Source: an uncultured Clostridia bacterium | GTDB lineage: Bacteria > Bacillota_A > Clostridia > Oscillospirales > Oscillospiraceae | Length of the DNA: 41,174 nucleotides | Assembly (NCBI GenBank): GCA_949289625.1 | Contig: CASEPH010000156.1 | Coordinates: 1-41,174, forward strand | Direction: 5' to 3' | Part shown: in pieces, positions 6,939 to 17,027 of the stretch | Layout: every line of letters begins with the position of its first letter | Numbering within the stretch: position 1 is the first letter of the stretch | Made by a program: the position numbers and the translations under genes | The notes under the pieces: generated by a model | Seen by the model: only the letters and a program-made list of their open reading frames with translations | What the model was told of the DNA's origin: nothing | Databases searched by the model: none

Positions 6939-7655
6939 TTATTTTTCAAAGTCCCCGGACAAAAAGGCCACGGCGGATTCCACAGCGTAGCGGGTTTCGT
7001 CGGTCAAGGGTTTTCCGGCGTTCTCGTGGTCAAAGCTGCGGCAGAAGGCGGTGATATTTTGCCGCAGGGATTCTAGCTCAGACCGGGTTTTGCTTAAAAG
7101 GATTTGGGAAAACTCAAGGTATCGGGCTTCAGACAGTTCCCGAATGCCTGCATCCAGCAGCATGGCGGCGTGCTCCAGGCAGAAATAGGGCTGATTTTTC
7201 AGCTTTTCCGTAAATTCCGGATCCTTTTTATAGATGTATACCACATTGGAGACGTATTTTTGCTCAAAATCCTGGATCCGGCTGCAGACATAGCAGCTTT
7301 TGGCCTGCTGAAGCATATCCGGCGCAGGAGATTCTCCGTCGTATTTTTTCAGCTTGCCCAGCCGCCCGGCTTTTTTATCGTCGGGGGAGGGCAGCTGTTC
7401 CAGCACATATTGCAGATGGCTCTCCAGGATCAGCGCAAAGCTCAGCCGGTTTCCCATGTCCAGCATCTGATGAAAATGATTGCGGCAAAAGCCCAGCCGG
7501 TTTGTGACGATGCGAATATCCGGCTCCATCATGGCGGCGCCCATGATATAGTTGAGGCTCTGCTTTTCCAGTTTGGCGCGAAGCCGGCAGAGAGGACAGC
7601 CCTCGTACTGTTCAAAGGCCTCGTTGATGGGAATGGTGTACAGCTGTTCAGCCAT
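6939..7655 (-). CDS. DUF6062 family protein (Cys-rich)
   Basis: 238 aa. It opens MAEQLYTIPINEAFEQYEGC with a CPLC pair, then FCRNHFHQML. A second, similar half has CYVC and FCLEH. Two repeats of C-x2-C followed by C-x2/3-H suggest two structural metal sites, probably zinc; this is inference. The match to DUF6062 is from memory of Clostridia proteins with this opening; no function is established. No signal or membrane segment is seen. Start ATG 7655 has GGAGG upstream (GCGGAGGAAATCATG). It is monocistronic, and its promoter overlaps that of the divergent thioesterase. Confidence 0.75.
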   Translation of the reverse strand: MAEQLYTIPINEAFEQYEGCPLCRLRAKLEKQSLNYIMGAAMMEPDIRIVTNRLGFCRNHFHQMLDMGNRLSFALILESHLQYVLEQLPSPDDKKAGRLGKLKKYDGESPAPDMLQQAKSCYVCSRIQDFEQKYVSNVVYIYKKDPEFTEKLKNQPYFCLEHAAMLLDAGIRELSEARYLEFSQILLSKTRSELESLRQNITAFCRSFDHENAGKPLTDETRYAVESAVAFLSGDFEK

Positions 7656-7673
7656 GATTTCCTCCGCCTTTCC

Positions 7674-7702
7674 TTGATAAATTGCAAAATCTTGTGTATA
7701 AT
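7674..7702 (+). promoter_or_regulatory. Sigma-A promoter of the acyl-ACP thioesterase gene
   Basis: TTGATA (7674-7679), 17 bp, TATAAT (7697-7702). One mismatch from consensus. The start would be near 7709. Confidence 0.75.
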
Positions 7703-7719
7703 GAATGTTACTGTGATCT

Positions 7720-7748
7720 ATTATACGAAATTATTTACAAGATTACCA
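7720..7748 (-). promoter_or_regulatory. Possible promoter of the DUF6062 gene
   Basis: On the minus strand: TGGTAA (7748-7743), 17 bp, TATAAT (7725-7720). It points away from the facing plus-strand promoter, and the two transcripts would overlap at their 5' ends. The -35 is weak. Confidence 0.45.
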
Positions 7749-7772
7749 GAGATAAATGGAGGCGGACGGTCC

Positions 7773-8543
7773 ATGAATGAATGTTATGAAAAATCCTTTG
7801 CGATTACCTCCACGGAAGTGGACGTGTTCGGCAATTGCTGTCCCGCAGCGCTTTTGCGCTTTTTCCAGGACCTGGCCACGGAGCATGCGTCGCTCATAGG
7901 CTCGGAGCGGGATTATCTGATTCAGGAATACCACGCCATCTGGATGCTGGTGCGGGTCTGGTATCAGATCCGCCGGCCGCTGAAAATGGGAGAAGCAGTG
8001 ACCATTCGCACCTGGCAGCGTGGGGCAGGCGGCCTGATCGTCTATCGGGATTTTGATCTCTATGTGGGGGAGGAATATGTGGGCGAGGCCATCTCCGCCT
8101 GGGTGGTGGCAGATACGGTGAGCCGGAAGATGCTGCGGCCCGCGTCCATTCAGGCCATCGCCGCGGCGCCGGTACCCAAGGAGGTAAAGACCAAGCAGCT
8201 CAAGCTGATCCGGACCCCGAAGAATCGCCGGGAGGTCTATACCAAGACCGTCCGGTTTTCGGATCTGGATGTGAACGGACATATGAACAACACTCGGTAC
8301 GCCGACGTGCTGATGGACGCCCTGTCGGTAGAAGAACTGAAGGGTAAATACCTCTCGTCCCTGCAGCTGAACTATTCCATGGAATGCCGTGCGGGAGAGA
8401 GCATGAGCATTTCCAGGGATATGGTGGAGGATGCCTGTTATATTGACGGATGCAGCGAGGATGGTACCCGCCGGTTTGAGGCAATTCTACAATTTCGTCC
8501 GGATTACAGCGCTGGTCTTGACGTAGCGCCTGATTACGAGTAA
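7773..8543 (+). CDS. Acyl-ACP thioesterase (FatA/FatB family)
   Basis: 256 aa. It would release free fatty acid from acyl-carrier protein in the cytoplasm. Two tandem hotdog domains: the N-terminal one (EVDVFGNCCPAALLRFFQD, VRVWYQIRRP) and the C-terminal catalytic one (DLDVNGHMNNTRYADV, then MECRAGE). The second domain keeps the plant-type Asn-His catalytic pair and the Glu-Cys segment. ATG 7773 is supported by TGGAGG ten bases upstream; the upstream in-frame extension runs antisense through the DUF6062 gene and is not credible. Driven by its own promoter. guaB follows 53 bp later with no terminator seen between, so co-transcription is possible. Confidence 0.9.
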   Translation: MNECYEKSFAITSTEVDVFGNCCPAALLRFFQDLATEHASLIGSERDYLIQEYHAIWMLVRVWYQIRRPLKMGEAVTIRTWQRGAGGLIVYRDFDLYVGEEYVGEAISAWVVADTVSRKMLRPASIQAIAAAPVPKEVKTKQLKLIRTPKNRREVYTKTVRFSDLDVNGHMNNTRYADVLMDALSVEELKGKYLSSLQLNYSMECRAGESMSISRDMVEDACYIDGCSEDGTRRFEAILQFRPDYSAGLDVAPDYE

Positions 8544-8581
8544 AATAGATAAAATCATTTGGAATGCCACGGAATTTATAA

Positions 8582-10072
<1,491 letters not shown>

Positions 10073-10078
10073 GAAAAA

Positions 10079-10119
10079 CGGGCTGTCCCAAGGGAGATTC
10101 CTCTGGGACAGCCTTTTGT
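10079..10119 (+). terminator. Intrinsic terminator after guaB
   Basis: GGCTGTCCCA (10081-10090) pairs with TGGGACAGCC (10104-10113), partly extended inward, followed by TTTTGTTT. Confidence 0.85.
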
Positions 10120-10135
10120 TTACGGGAAAGAGATT

Positions 10136-12049
10136 ATGGTAGATATATTTGTAAAAGATCTGGTGAAATCCTTTGAGGTGGGAAAAAACCTGCTGGACGG
10201 CCTGAGTTTTGAGGTGCAGCAGGGAGAGCGTGTGGGCCTTTTGGGCAAAAACGGCGCGGGAAAGACCACCGTATTTCGGATTCTCACCGGGGAGATTGAC
10301 TATGACGAGGGTACCGTGGAGATCGCTCCTGGGAAACGGGTGGGATTGATCTCCCAGATTCCCAAGTATCCCCTGGATTTCACCGTGGAGCAGGTGCTCC
10401 GCTGCGCATTCACAGAGCTGGAAAATCTCAGAAGAAAGATGGAACAGCTGGAGAAGCAGATGGCTCAGGCCCCCACGGAGCAGATTTTAAAGGAATATGA
10501 TAAGCTCTCCACCCGGTATCAGGTGGGGGGCGGCTATGAGATGGATGTCAATGTGGACAAGATCTGCAACGGCATGGGCATCCCGGCAGAGATGCGGCAG
10601 CAGGAGTTTGCCATGCTCTCCGGCGGAGAAAAGACCCGGGTAAATCTGGCCCGACTGCTGCTGGAGGAGACGGATATTCTGCTGCTGGACGAGCCCACCA
10701 ACCATTTGGACATGAAAAATGTGGAGTGGCTGGAGGAGTATTTACTGAAATTCAAGGGCACAGTGCTGACCATCTCCCACGATCGGTATTTTCTGGACCA
10801 GGTGGTGACCCGGATCGTGGAGCTGCGGGGCGGCAAGGCGGAATACTACAGCGGCAACTATTCCTTTTATGTGGAGGAAAAGGAGGCCCGGTACCAGCTG
10901 CAGCTTAAGCAGTACGAGCAGGAGCAGGCCAAGGTCCAGCAGCTCGCCTATACCATGGAACGAATGAAGGGCTGGGGCATCAACAACCGCACCCTGTACC
11001 GCCGGGCCATGAGTATTCAGAGCCGCATTGACCGGATTCAGAAGACGGAGCGGCCCACCAAGGAAAAAACCATGCACGCCAGCTTTGGTCAGCGAGAATT
11101 TCATGGAGATGAAGTCATGGTACTGAAGGATCTGGCCATGGGCTTTGGGGACAGAACGTTGTTTTCTGACGTCAATCTGCTGGTGCAGGGGGGCGAGCAT
11201 ATTGCACTTTTGGGGGACAACGGCACAGGAAAATCCACATTTTTAAAGCTGCTGATGCAGGAGGAGATGCCCACAGCCGGAAAAATCAAATTTGGTCCTT
11301 CCGTAAAAATGGCCTATCTGCCCCAGATCATCCATTTTTCCCATCCGGAGCGCAGCGTGTTGGACACGATGATCTATGAGAAAAACTACTCCACCCAGAC
11401 CGCACGAAACCGCCTGGGCGCCTTTTTGTTTTCTGGGGAGGATGTGTTCAAACCGGTGTCCGCCCTGTCTGGCGGTGAGCAGAGCCGTCTGCGGCTGTGT
11501 ATGCTGATGGATGAGGAGATCAACCTTTTGATCCTGGACGAGCCCACCAACCATCTGGACATTGCCTCGCGAGAATGGATCGAGGATGCGGTGGCCGGAT
11601 TCTCCGGGACGCTGCTGTTTGTCTCTCACGATCGGTATTTTATCGACCAGTTTGCGGATCGGATCTGGGAACTGGAGGATGGAAAAATTTCGGATTTTAA
11701 GGGGAATTACAGCCAGTTCTGTGGGGAAAAGCGACGCCAGCGACAGCTGCAGGCGACCCATAAGACGGAAAAATCGGAAAAGCCCCAACAGGAGAAAAAG
11801 CAGAAAAATCAAACCCCGGAGGCAGTTCACAAGAAAAACACCAGAAATCTGGAAAAACAGATTGCCCGGCTGGAACGGGAGATCGAGAAGCAGGAAGCTG
11901 TGATTTCCGACTATGATGAGAAAATCCAGGCTGCGGCCACAGACTATGTGGAGCTGGCCCGACTCATGGAGGAAAAGACGGCGGCGGAGACGGTGCTGGA
12001 AACCCTGTATGCCCAGTGGGAGGAACATTCCGCTCTGTTGGAGGATTGA
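10136..12049 (+). CDS. ABC-F family ATPase
   Basis: 637 aa, two ABC domains and no membrane segment, as in ribosome-associated ABC-F proteins. Domain 1: Walker A GKNGAGKTT (about residue 38), signature LSGGEKTRVNLAR, Walker B LLLDEPTNHLD. Domain 2: GDNGTGKST (about residue 362), LSGGEQSRLRL, LLILDEPTNHLD. A charged inter-domain linker (about 245-320) corresponds to the P-site tRNA interaction motif. The C-terminus (about 545-637) is a Lys/Glu-rich coiled coil, as in Uup/YdiF types. ABC-F proteins act on stalled or antibiotic-bound ribosomes; which role applies here cannot be read from the sequence. ATG 10136 follows GGGAAAG. The downstream gene starts 1 bp after its stop. Confidence 0.93.
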   Translation: MVDIFVKDLVKSFEVGKNLLDGLSFEVQQGERVGLLGKNGAGKTTVFRILTGEIDYDEGTVEIAPGKRVGLISQIPKYPLDFTVEQVLRCAFTELENLRRKMEQLEKQMAQAPTEQILKEYDKLSTRYQVGGGYEMDVNVDKICNGMGIPAEMRQQEFAMLSGGEKTRVNLARLLLEETDILLLDEPTNHLDMKNVEWLEEYLLKFKGTVLTISHDRYFLDQVVTRIVELRGGKAEYYSGNYSFYVEEKEARYQLQLKQYEQEQAKVQQLAYTMERMKGWGINNRTLYRRAMSIQSRIDRIQKTERPTKEKTMHASFGQREFHGDEVMVLKDLAMGFGDRTLFSDVNLLVQGGEHIALLGDNGTGKSTFLKLLMQEEMPTAGKIKFGPSVKMAYLPQIIHFSHPERSVLDTMIYEKNYSTQTARNRLGAFLFSGEDVFKPVSALSGGEQSRLRLCMLMDEEINLLILDEPTNHLDIASREWIEDAVAGFSGTLLFVSHDRYFIDQFADRIWELEDGKISDFKGNYSQFCGEKRRQRQLQATHKTEKSEKPQQEKKQKNQTPEAVHKKNTRNLEKQIARLEREIEKQEAVISDYDEKIQAAATDYVELARLMEEKTAAETVLETLYAQWEEHSALLED

Positions 12050-12050
12050 T

Positions 12051-12803
12051 ATGAAAAAACTATGGATTCCAGCAGCAGTGTTTTTTCTGGCGGGGATCGT
12101 CATGCTGTGCCTGCCCTACTATATGGAGATGACCGGGCTGGTACTGCTCCTGCTGGGAATTGCGTTTGGGCTTAATGCCGCATTCCTGGGTCGAGGTGGC
12201 AAAAAACTCCGAATGTGTATGTGGCTGCTTACAATTTCGGCTTCTGTGGGGGTGATGGTACTGATGAGCTGCATGAATCTTATCACCTGTGGCGGACAGA
12301 CGGACTGGGACCGGGCGGAGACCTCGGAATACGCCGTGGTTCTGGGGGCAGCGGTTCGGGAGGACGGTACGGCTTCCCGCATTATGCGCCAGCGGTTGGA
12401 CGCAGCTATGGAGTTTATGGCGCGAAATCCCGACGCCATGGTGATCCTGTCTGGCAGTCAGGGCGGCAATGAACCCATTTCAGAAGCCCAGTGTATGTAC
12501 AACACCCTGGTAGAGCAGGGAGCGGATCCCCAGCGGCTGCTGCTGGAAGAGGGAAGCGAAAATACCCGAGAGAATTTGCAAAACAGCCTGCGGATTATCG
12601 AGGATCGGGGTGGCACAAAAAAACCGGTTGCCATTATCACCAGTGAGTTCCATCAGCGCCGTGCGGCCTACATCGGTACATCCCTGGGCATGGAGACTTG
12701 CCCGGTGTCCGGCAACACGGACCAGTGGTTTTACCGGATCAATTACACGCTGCGGGAGGTATTTGCCTTTGTGAAGGCGGCGTTTGAAGGTGGTGCGGAT
12801 TGA
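12051..12803 (+). CDS. YdcF family membrane protein (DUF218)
   Basis: 250 aa. About three N-terminal membrane segments (residues 1-80, beginning MKKLWIPAAVFFLAGIVMLC). A DUF218 domain follows with VVLGAAVREDGTASRIMRQR, VILSGSQGGNEPISEAQ, the SENTRENLQNSLRII segment and ITSEFHQRRA. These Gly-rich and E-N-T-x-E-N motifs define the YdcF/SanA superfamily, linked in other bacteria to envelope or vancomycin-related phenotypes; biochemical role unproven. ATG 12051 lies 1 bp after the ABC-F stop, using GGAGG inside that gene's end, so the two are translationally coupled. No terminator is visible before the mrp promoter. Confidence 0.88.
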   Translation: MKKLWIPAAVFFLAGIVMLCLPYYMEMTGLVLLLLGIAFGLNAAFLGRGGKKLRMCMWLLTISASVGVMVLMSCMNLITCGGQTDWDRAETSEYAVVLGAAVREDGTASRIMRQRLDAAMEFMARNPDAMVILSGSQGGNEPISEAQCMYNTLVEQGADPQRLLLEEGSENTRENLQNSLRIIEDRGGTKKPVAIITSEFHQRRAAYIGTSLGMETCPVSGNTDQWFYRINYTLREVFAFVKAAFEGGAD

Positions 12804-12828
12804 CTTTCCCTCAAGGGGGCAGTATAAT
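12800..12828 (+). promoter_or_regulatory. Sigma-A promoter of the Mrp/Nbp35 gene
   Basis: TTGACT (12800-12805), 17 bp, TATAAT (12823-12828). It overlaps the stop codon of the YdcF gene. Confidence 0.8.
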
Positions 12829-12877
12829 GCATAAGAAAGACCAAAATGATAGTTCCAAGGGAAAGGATGTATGAGAT

Positions 12878-13705
12878 ATGAGCGAAAACTGCAACGGCAA
12901 TTGCTCCAGCTGCGGTGAGACCTGTGACAGCCGTCAGGCGGAAAGCCTGCTGGCCCAGGCCAATCCCCTGTCCAGCGTAAAAAAGGTCATTGCCGTCGTC
13001 AGCGGTAAGGGCGGCGTGGGCAAATCCACAGTCACGTCCATGCTGGCGGTGGAGATGAATCGGAGAGGCTACAAGACCGCCGTGTTGGACGCGGATATTA
13101 CCGGCCCTTCCATTCCCACGGCCCTGAATATCCATGGCCGTCCCTCCAGCTGTGAGGAGGGGATGCTGCCCATCCAGTCTGAAACTGGAATTGATGTCAT
13201 GAGCATCAATCTGCTGCTGGAGAAGGACACTGACCCGGTGATTTGGCGTGGCCCCATTCTGGGTGGCGTGGTAAAGCAGTTCTGGTCCGACGTGGTCTGG
13301 AAGGACGTGGACTATATGTTTGTGGATATGCCGCCAGGAACCGGCGATGTGCCGCTGACGGTATTCCAGAGCCTGCCGGTGGACGGCATTGTAGTGGTGA
13401 CCAGCCCTCAGGATCTGGTTTCCATGATCGTCAAAAAGGCCGTCAATATGGCGGAGATGATGCACATTCCTGTGATCGGGTTGGTGGAGAACTACAGCTA
13501 TCTGAAGTGTCCTGACTGCGGCCGTGAGATCCAGGTGTTTGGCAAGAGCAAGATTGACGCTGTTGGAAAGGAACTGAATCTTCCGGTGCTGTGTAAGCTT
13601 CCCATCGACTCCCATCTGGCGGAGGCCATGGACGAGGGGCTGGTGGAACATGCCAAGGTGGATGCCATTGCACCCGCCGCGGATGCCATTGAAAAACTGA
13701 AATGA
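12878..13705 (+). CDS. Mrp/Nbp35-type Fe-S carrier P-loop ATPase
   Basis: 275 aa. Probable Fe-S cluster scaffold or carrier. The N-terminus has four Cys (residues 5, 9, 12 and 16 in MSENCNGNCSSCGETC), an Nbp35-like ferredoxin-type extension absent from classical ApbC/Mrp. The deviant Walker A is VVSGKGGVGKST. DADITGPSIP and MFVDMPPGTGDVPLT are Mrp/NBP35 signatures. Near the C-terminus, LKCPDCG provides the CxxC that bridges the dimer cluster. GGGAAAGGA ten bases upstream supports ATG 12878. It is monocistronic, between its own promoter and a terminator. Confidence 0.92.
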   Translation: MSENCNGNCSSCGETCDSRQAESLLAQANPLSSVKKVIAVVSGKGGVGKSTVTSMLAVEMNRRGYKTAVLDADITGPSIPTALNIHGRPSSCEEGMLPIQSETGIDVMSINLLLEKDTDPVIWRGPILGGVVKQFWSDVVWKDVDYMFVDMPPGTGDVPLTVFQSLPVDGIVVVTSPQDLVSMIVKKAVNMAEMMHIPVIGLVENYSYLKCPDCGREIQVFGKSKIDAVGKELNLPVLCKLPIDSHLAEAMDEGLVEHAKVDAIAPAADAIEKLK

Positions 13706-13711
13706 TTCGGG

Positions 13712-13752
13712 AAACGGCGGTATGACGCAAACTGCGTCGTGCCGCCGTTTTG
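13712..13752 (+). terminator. Intrinsic terminator after the Mrp gene
   Basis: AAACGGCGG-TA-TGACGCA / TGCGTCG-TG-CCGCCGTTT, a long stem with one mismatch zone and loop AAC, ending TTTTGTG. Confidence 0.85.
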
Positions 13753-13756
13753 TGTA

Positions 13757-13790
13757 AAACAAGGACGATCACAACGCTGTGATCGTCCTT
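13757..13790 (-). terminator. Terminator of the que-mutY operon
   Basis: AAGGACGATCACA (13761-13773) pairs perfectly with TGTGATCGTCCTT (13778-13790). Read on the minus strand it is followed by GTTTT. It is the only terminator seen after the seven-gene operon. Confidence 0.75.
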
Positions 13791-13802
13791 ACTCTACTGC
13801 TA

Positions 13803-14219
13803 TTATGTTTTGCTGCTGCCGGGCTGAGGGCCAACTATGCTGCCGCTGGCGGTGATCCGGGCCACCAGATTTCCCGGTTCGTCCCAGACGGAGATCTCAT
13901 AATAGACGGTGGTACGGCCTTCCCGGACCTTCTCTGCCTTGGCCGTGAGCCGGTTTCCTTTGGCAGCCCGGAGGAAAGTGATCTGGCTGGTGGCAGAAAC
14001 CGCAGCGGCTTTTTGAAAATTGGATGCCACCGCAAAGGCGAAATCCCCCAGCATAAACACCGCGCCGCCCATCACATTGCCCATGGCATTGCGGTGGTGA
14101 TCCGTCAACTGGAGGGAGCAGACAGCGTAGTCCCTGGTGACTTCTTCAATCACAGCGCCGTTGTCTGTAGCAAAGCGGTCGTTCTGAAAATATGCTTTGG
14201 CTTCTTCCAAAAGATTCAT
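13803..14219 (-). CDS. PaaI-type hotdog-fold thioesterase
   Basis: 138 aa, standard for single hotdog acyl-CoA thioesterases. NAMGNVMGGAVFMLGDFAFAVASN matches the PaaI/DUF4442 catalytic helix, with Asn/Gly-Gly before the Asp. SQITFLRAAKGNRLTAKAEKV and a C-terminal VYYEISVWDEPGNLVARITA give the remaining strands. It probably hydrolyses an acyl-CoA; substrate unknown. ATG 14219 overlaps the mutY stop as ATGA, with GGGAGG seven bases upstream. The upstream in-frame extension is antisense to mutY and not used. It is the last gene of the que operon. Confidence 0.87.
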   Translation of the reverse strand: MNLLEEAKAYFQNDRFATDNGAVIEEVTRDYAVCSLQLTDHHRNAMGNVMGGAVFMLGDFAFAVASNFQKAAAVSATSQITFLRAAKGNRLTAKAEKVREGRTTVYYEISVWDEPGNLVARITASGSIVGPQPGSSKT

Positions 14220-15265
14220 ACAAGGTCCTCCCATATATCGCTGAGAAATTGACGAAATGCGGTGGGCAGGGCGATGCTGCTGGCAACGTCCGCCCGGGTT
14301 TTCCAGAGGAATTGATCGTTCTGCGCGCCGCAGTGGAGCCGGACTCCGGTCATATTCCATTGAATGTGGGTAAAAATGTGCTTCCGGCTGACGGTTTTCT
14401 CCAGAAAACGGGGATGAAGGCCCCATTCCTCTGCGGTTTGAATCATTTCCTCCGGGGACAGGATGCCCGGCTTGTGAGGAAATTCATAGAGACCTGCCAG
14501 CAATCCAGAATCAGGACGGCGGCGCAGGGCCACTGCGTCACCGCAAGTCAGCAGAAATACGGTCATATCCTCCTGCTTCCGAGGCCGCTTTTCTGCCCGA
14601 ACCGGCAGTTCCTCTATGGTGTGGTTTTTACGGGCACGGCAGAGATCTCCCATGGGGCATTCGCCGCATTTCGGGGTACCATTGGGAAGGCATACCGTGG
14701 CGCCCAGTTCCATCAGCGCTTGGGTGAAATCTCCCGCCTGCTCGGGATAAATCTCCGCCAAAGTCTGAGAAAACCGGCGTTTGACTGCGGGATCGTCGGT
14801 GCAGCTGTGGTCGTCCAGAATGCGGCTCATGACCCGGAGTACATTGCCGTCCACTGCCGGGGTTTTGGCATCGAAGCAGATGGAGGAAATGGCTCCGGCG
14901 GTATAGTCCCCGATGCCCGGCAGCTTGCGGATGGCGGCATAATCCCGGGGGAATATCCCGCCATATTCCTGCTGAATGATCCGGGCAGCCTTTTGGAGAT
15001 TTCTGGCCCGGCTGTAGTAGCCCAGGCCCTCCCAGAGTTTGAGAAGCTCCGTTTCCTCCGCCGCAGCAAGAGCCGAAATGTTGGGATAGCATTCCAGAAA
15101 TCTGAGGTAATAGCCCTTTACTGCCTCCACACGGGTCTGCTGAAGCATGATCTCCGAAAGCCACACATGATAGGGCTCCCGGTCCCGACGCCAAGGAAGG
15201 TCCCGACGATGGGCTGCGTACCAGGGCAGCAGCCGCTGGGGCAGCTGGGGAAGCAGCGCCTCCAT
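14216..15265 (-). CDS. mutY: A/G-specific adenine glycosylase
   Basis: 349 aa. It removes adenine mispaired with 8-oxoguanine. HhH-GPD domain: WLSEIMLQQTRVE carries the catalytic Glu (E38). The helix-hairpin-helix is LPGIGDYTAGAI, and VDGNVLRV holds the catalytic Asp (D139). The [4Fe-4S] loop is C192-x6-C199-x2-C202-x5-C208. The C-terminal NUDIX-like 8-oxoG recognition domain (about 230-349) includes GLLAGLYEFPHK. Tyr121 sits where bifunctional glycosylases have Lys, as expected for a monofunctional MutY. The start overlaps the queF stop by one base (TGATG), so it belongs to the queuosine-precursor operon, an unusual partner. Confidence 0.96.
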   Translation of the reverse strand: MEALLPQLPQRLLPWYAAHRRDLPWRRDREPYHVWLSEIMLQQTRVEAVKGYYLRFLECYPNISALAAAEETELLKLWEGLGYYSRARNLQKAARIIQQEYGGIFPRDYAAIRKLPGIGDYTAGAISSICFDAKTPAVDGNVLRVMSRILDDHSCTDDPAVKRRFSQTLAEIYPEQAGDFTQALMELGATVCLPNGTPKCGECPMGDLCRARKNHTIEELPVRAEKRPRKQEDMTVFLLTCGDAVALRRRPDSGLLAGLYEFPHKPGILSPEEMIQTAEEWGLHPRFLEKTVSRKHIFTHIQWNMTGVRLHCGAQNDQFLWKTRADVASSIALPTAFRQFLSDIWEDLV

Positions 15266-15765
15266 CAGCGGTTGTCCACCTTTTCTGGGTAGAGGTCGTG
15301 ATTCTGGAGTCGGTTCCAGGCGACCTCCTCCCAGCGGGTGCCGGGACGGCCATAGTTGCAGTAGGGGTCAATGGAGATGCCGCCCCGGGGGGTAAATTTG
15401 CCCCAGACCTCAATATATTTGGGGTCCATCAACCGGATCAGATCCTCCATGATAATGTTGACGCAGTCCTCGTGGAAGTCCCCGTGATTCCGGAAGGAGA
15501 ACAGATAGAGCTTGAGGCTCTTGCTTTCCACCATTTTTTCGTCGGGGACATAGCTGATATAGATGGTGGCAAAGTCCGGCTGTCCGGTCATGGGGCAAAG
15601 GCTGGTGAACTCCGGGCAGTTGAACTTTACAAAATAGTCGTGGTCCATATGCTTGTTGCGGAAGGTTTCCAGCACCTCCGGGGCATAGTCCGTGGGATAT
15701 TGGATCCCCCGGTTTCCCAGTTCGGTGATACCGGACAGCTCCTCCTTGCTTCTACCGGATGCCAT
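15265..15765 (-). CDS. queF: NADPH-dependent preQ0 reductase
   Basis: 166 aa, the short (Bacillus-type) QueF. It reduces the nitrile of 7-cyano-7-deazaguanine to the aminomethyl group of preQ1. [13 protein letters not shown] holds the thioimide-forming Cys57 and catalytic Asp64. [20 protein letters not shown] is the QueF family motif binding NADPH. ATG 15765 shares one base with the queC stop (TGATG), with AAGGAGGAA inside the queC end; an in-frame TTG one codon earlier is less likely. It is the last preQ1 step in the operon. Confidence 0.97.
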   Translation of the reverse strand: MASGRSKEELSGITELGNRGIQYPTDYAPEVLETFRNKHMDHDYFVKFNCPEFTSLCPMTGQPDFATIYISYVPDEKMVESKSLKLYLFSFRNHGDFHEDCVNIIMEDLIRLMDPKYIEVWGKFTPRGGISIDPYCNYGRPGTRWEEVAWNRLQNHDLYPEKVDNR

Positions 15766-16454
15766 CAAGATTCCTCCTTCATCAGTGGGTCAATGACGCC
15801 GTTTTTCTCGAATGCGGCAATACGATCCACGCAGGTGCCGCAGTGTCCGCAGGGCTTTTCTCCGCCCTCGTAGCAGCTCCAGGTGAGCTCATAGGGAACA
15901 CCCAGGGCCAGACCTGTTTTCACCACATCGGCTTTCGTGACAGAGACGAAGGGGGCTTCCAGCCGGAGCTGACCGCCGGTGCCTTCCACAATGGCCTGAT
16001 TCATGGCGGTAACAAAGGCCAGGGAGCAGTCCGGATAGGCTGCCCCTGCGGCATCGTCCGCATGGGCTCCGTACAGGATCTTTTCGCAGCCATGGCTCAG
16101 GGCGATGCTGGCGGCAGAGGACAGGAACAGGCCGTTCCGGAAGGGAACATAGGTGGATACAGGGCGGCCGCCGGTTTTTTCGATCTGGACGGCATAGCTT
16201 TCCAGAGGAATTTCCTCCGTGGACTGCTTTAACAGGCTGCAGTTGCTGCCGGCAAAAATGGTGCTGAGGTCCAGTTCCAGTCGCTCTACCCCATAGTATT
16301 TCGCCACGGCTCTGGCTGCCTGGAGCTCTTTGTCGTGCTTTTGGCCGTAATAGATGGACAGGGCGATGACGTTGTCTGCACCGGCCTCCTGAACAGCCAG
16401 ACCCAGACAGGTGGTGGAATCTACGCCACCGCTGGAGAGTACCAGAATTTTCAT
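15765..16454 (-). CDS. queC: 7-cyano-7-deazaguanine synthase
   Basis: 229 aa. ATP-dependent conversion of CDG to preQ0 with ammonia. The PP-loop is [13 protein letters not shown] at the N-terminus. The C-terminal zinc site uses C194, C202, C205 and C208 ([15 protein letters not shown]). [16 protein letters not shown] is the conserved substrate loop. The start overlaps the folE stop as ATGA (4 bp). Confidence 0.97.
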   Translation of the reverse strand: MKILVLSSGGVDSTTCLGLAVQEAGADNVIALSIYYGQKHDKELQAARAVAKYYGVERLELDLSTIFAGSNCSLLKQSTEEIPLESYAVQIEKTGGRPVSTYVPFRNGLFLSSAASIALSHGCEKILYGAHADDAAGAAYPDCSLAFVTAMNQAIVEGTGGQLRLEAPFVSVTKADVVKTGLALGVPYELTWSCYEGGEKPCGHCGTCVDRIAAFEKNGVIDPLMKEES

Positions 16455-17023
16455 TTGAGAAGCGCCTCCATTCGCATTTGCAGGAGCGGCTCTGTCTGGA
16501 ACCGGCCCCGGTAGGTTTCTGTAATGGTTCGAGTGCCCGGCTTTTGAATGCCCCGGGCGGTCATACAGCTGTGGCAGCCGGAGATCACCACCGCCACATC
16601 CTGGGACCCTGTGACCATAGAGATGATTTCCGCAATATCCCGGCCCAGCCGTTCCTGCAGCTGGAGCCGACGGGCGGCCATATCTGCGATCCGGGCGATC
16701 TTGCTCAGACCGATGACCTTTCCTTTGGGAAAATAGCCCACGCTGACCTTCATGTCGTACATCAGGGCCAGATGGTGCTCACAGTGGGAGAATACGTCAA
16801 TATCCCGAACCACCACCAGATCCTGAGATGCACCGGCCTCCTCAAAGGTTTTGTCAAACATGGCGGCAATCTCCGCATTGGTATAGTTCATGCCCTGAAA
16901 GACCTCTTCGTACATATTGGCCACCCGCTGGGGCGTTTCCCGCAGGCCCTCTCGGTCCGGATCATCGCCCAAGGCTTCCAAAATTCCGCGAATGTGATAG
17001 GCAATGGCTTCCTTGTCGATCAT
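16451..17023 (-). CDS. folE: GTP cyclohydrolase I
   Basis: 190 aa. It converts GTP to dihydroneopterin triphosphate, shared by folate and queuosine synthesis. Zinc ligands C81 and H84 ([13 protein letters not shown]) and C153 (HSCMTARG) are present, as are [14 protein letters not shown] and [17 protein letters not shown]. Placement inside the que operon suggests it supplies 7-deazaguanine synthesis. It starts 4 bp after the queE stop, with AGGGGGG inside the queE end. Confidence 0.96.
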   Translation of the reverse strand: MIDKEAIAYHIRGILEALGDDPDREGLRETPQRVANMYEEVFQGMNYTNAEIAAMFDKTFEEAGASQDLVVVRDIDVFSHCEHHLALMYDMKVSVGYFPKGKVIGLSKIARIADMAARRLQLQERLGRDIAEIISMVTGSQDVAVVISGCHSCMTARGIQKPGTRTITETYRGRFQTEPLLQMRMEALLK

Positions 17024-17027
17024 GCGA

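Noticed and set aside
7104..7772. N-terminal extension of the thioesterase frame
   Set aside because: It is antisense to the DUF6062 gene and passes through two promoters; ATG 7773 has a good ribosome site.
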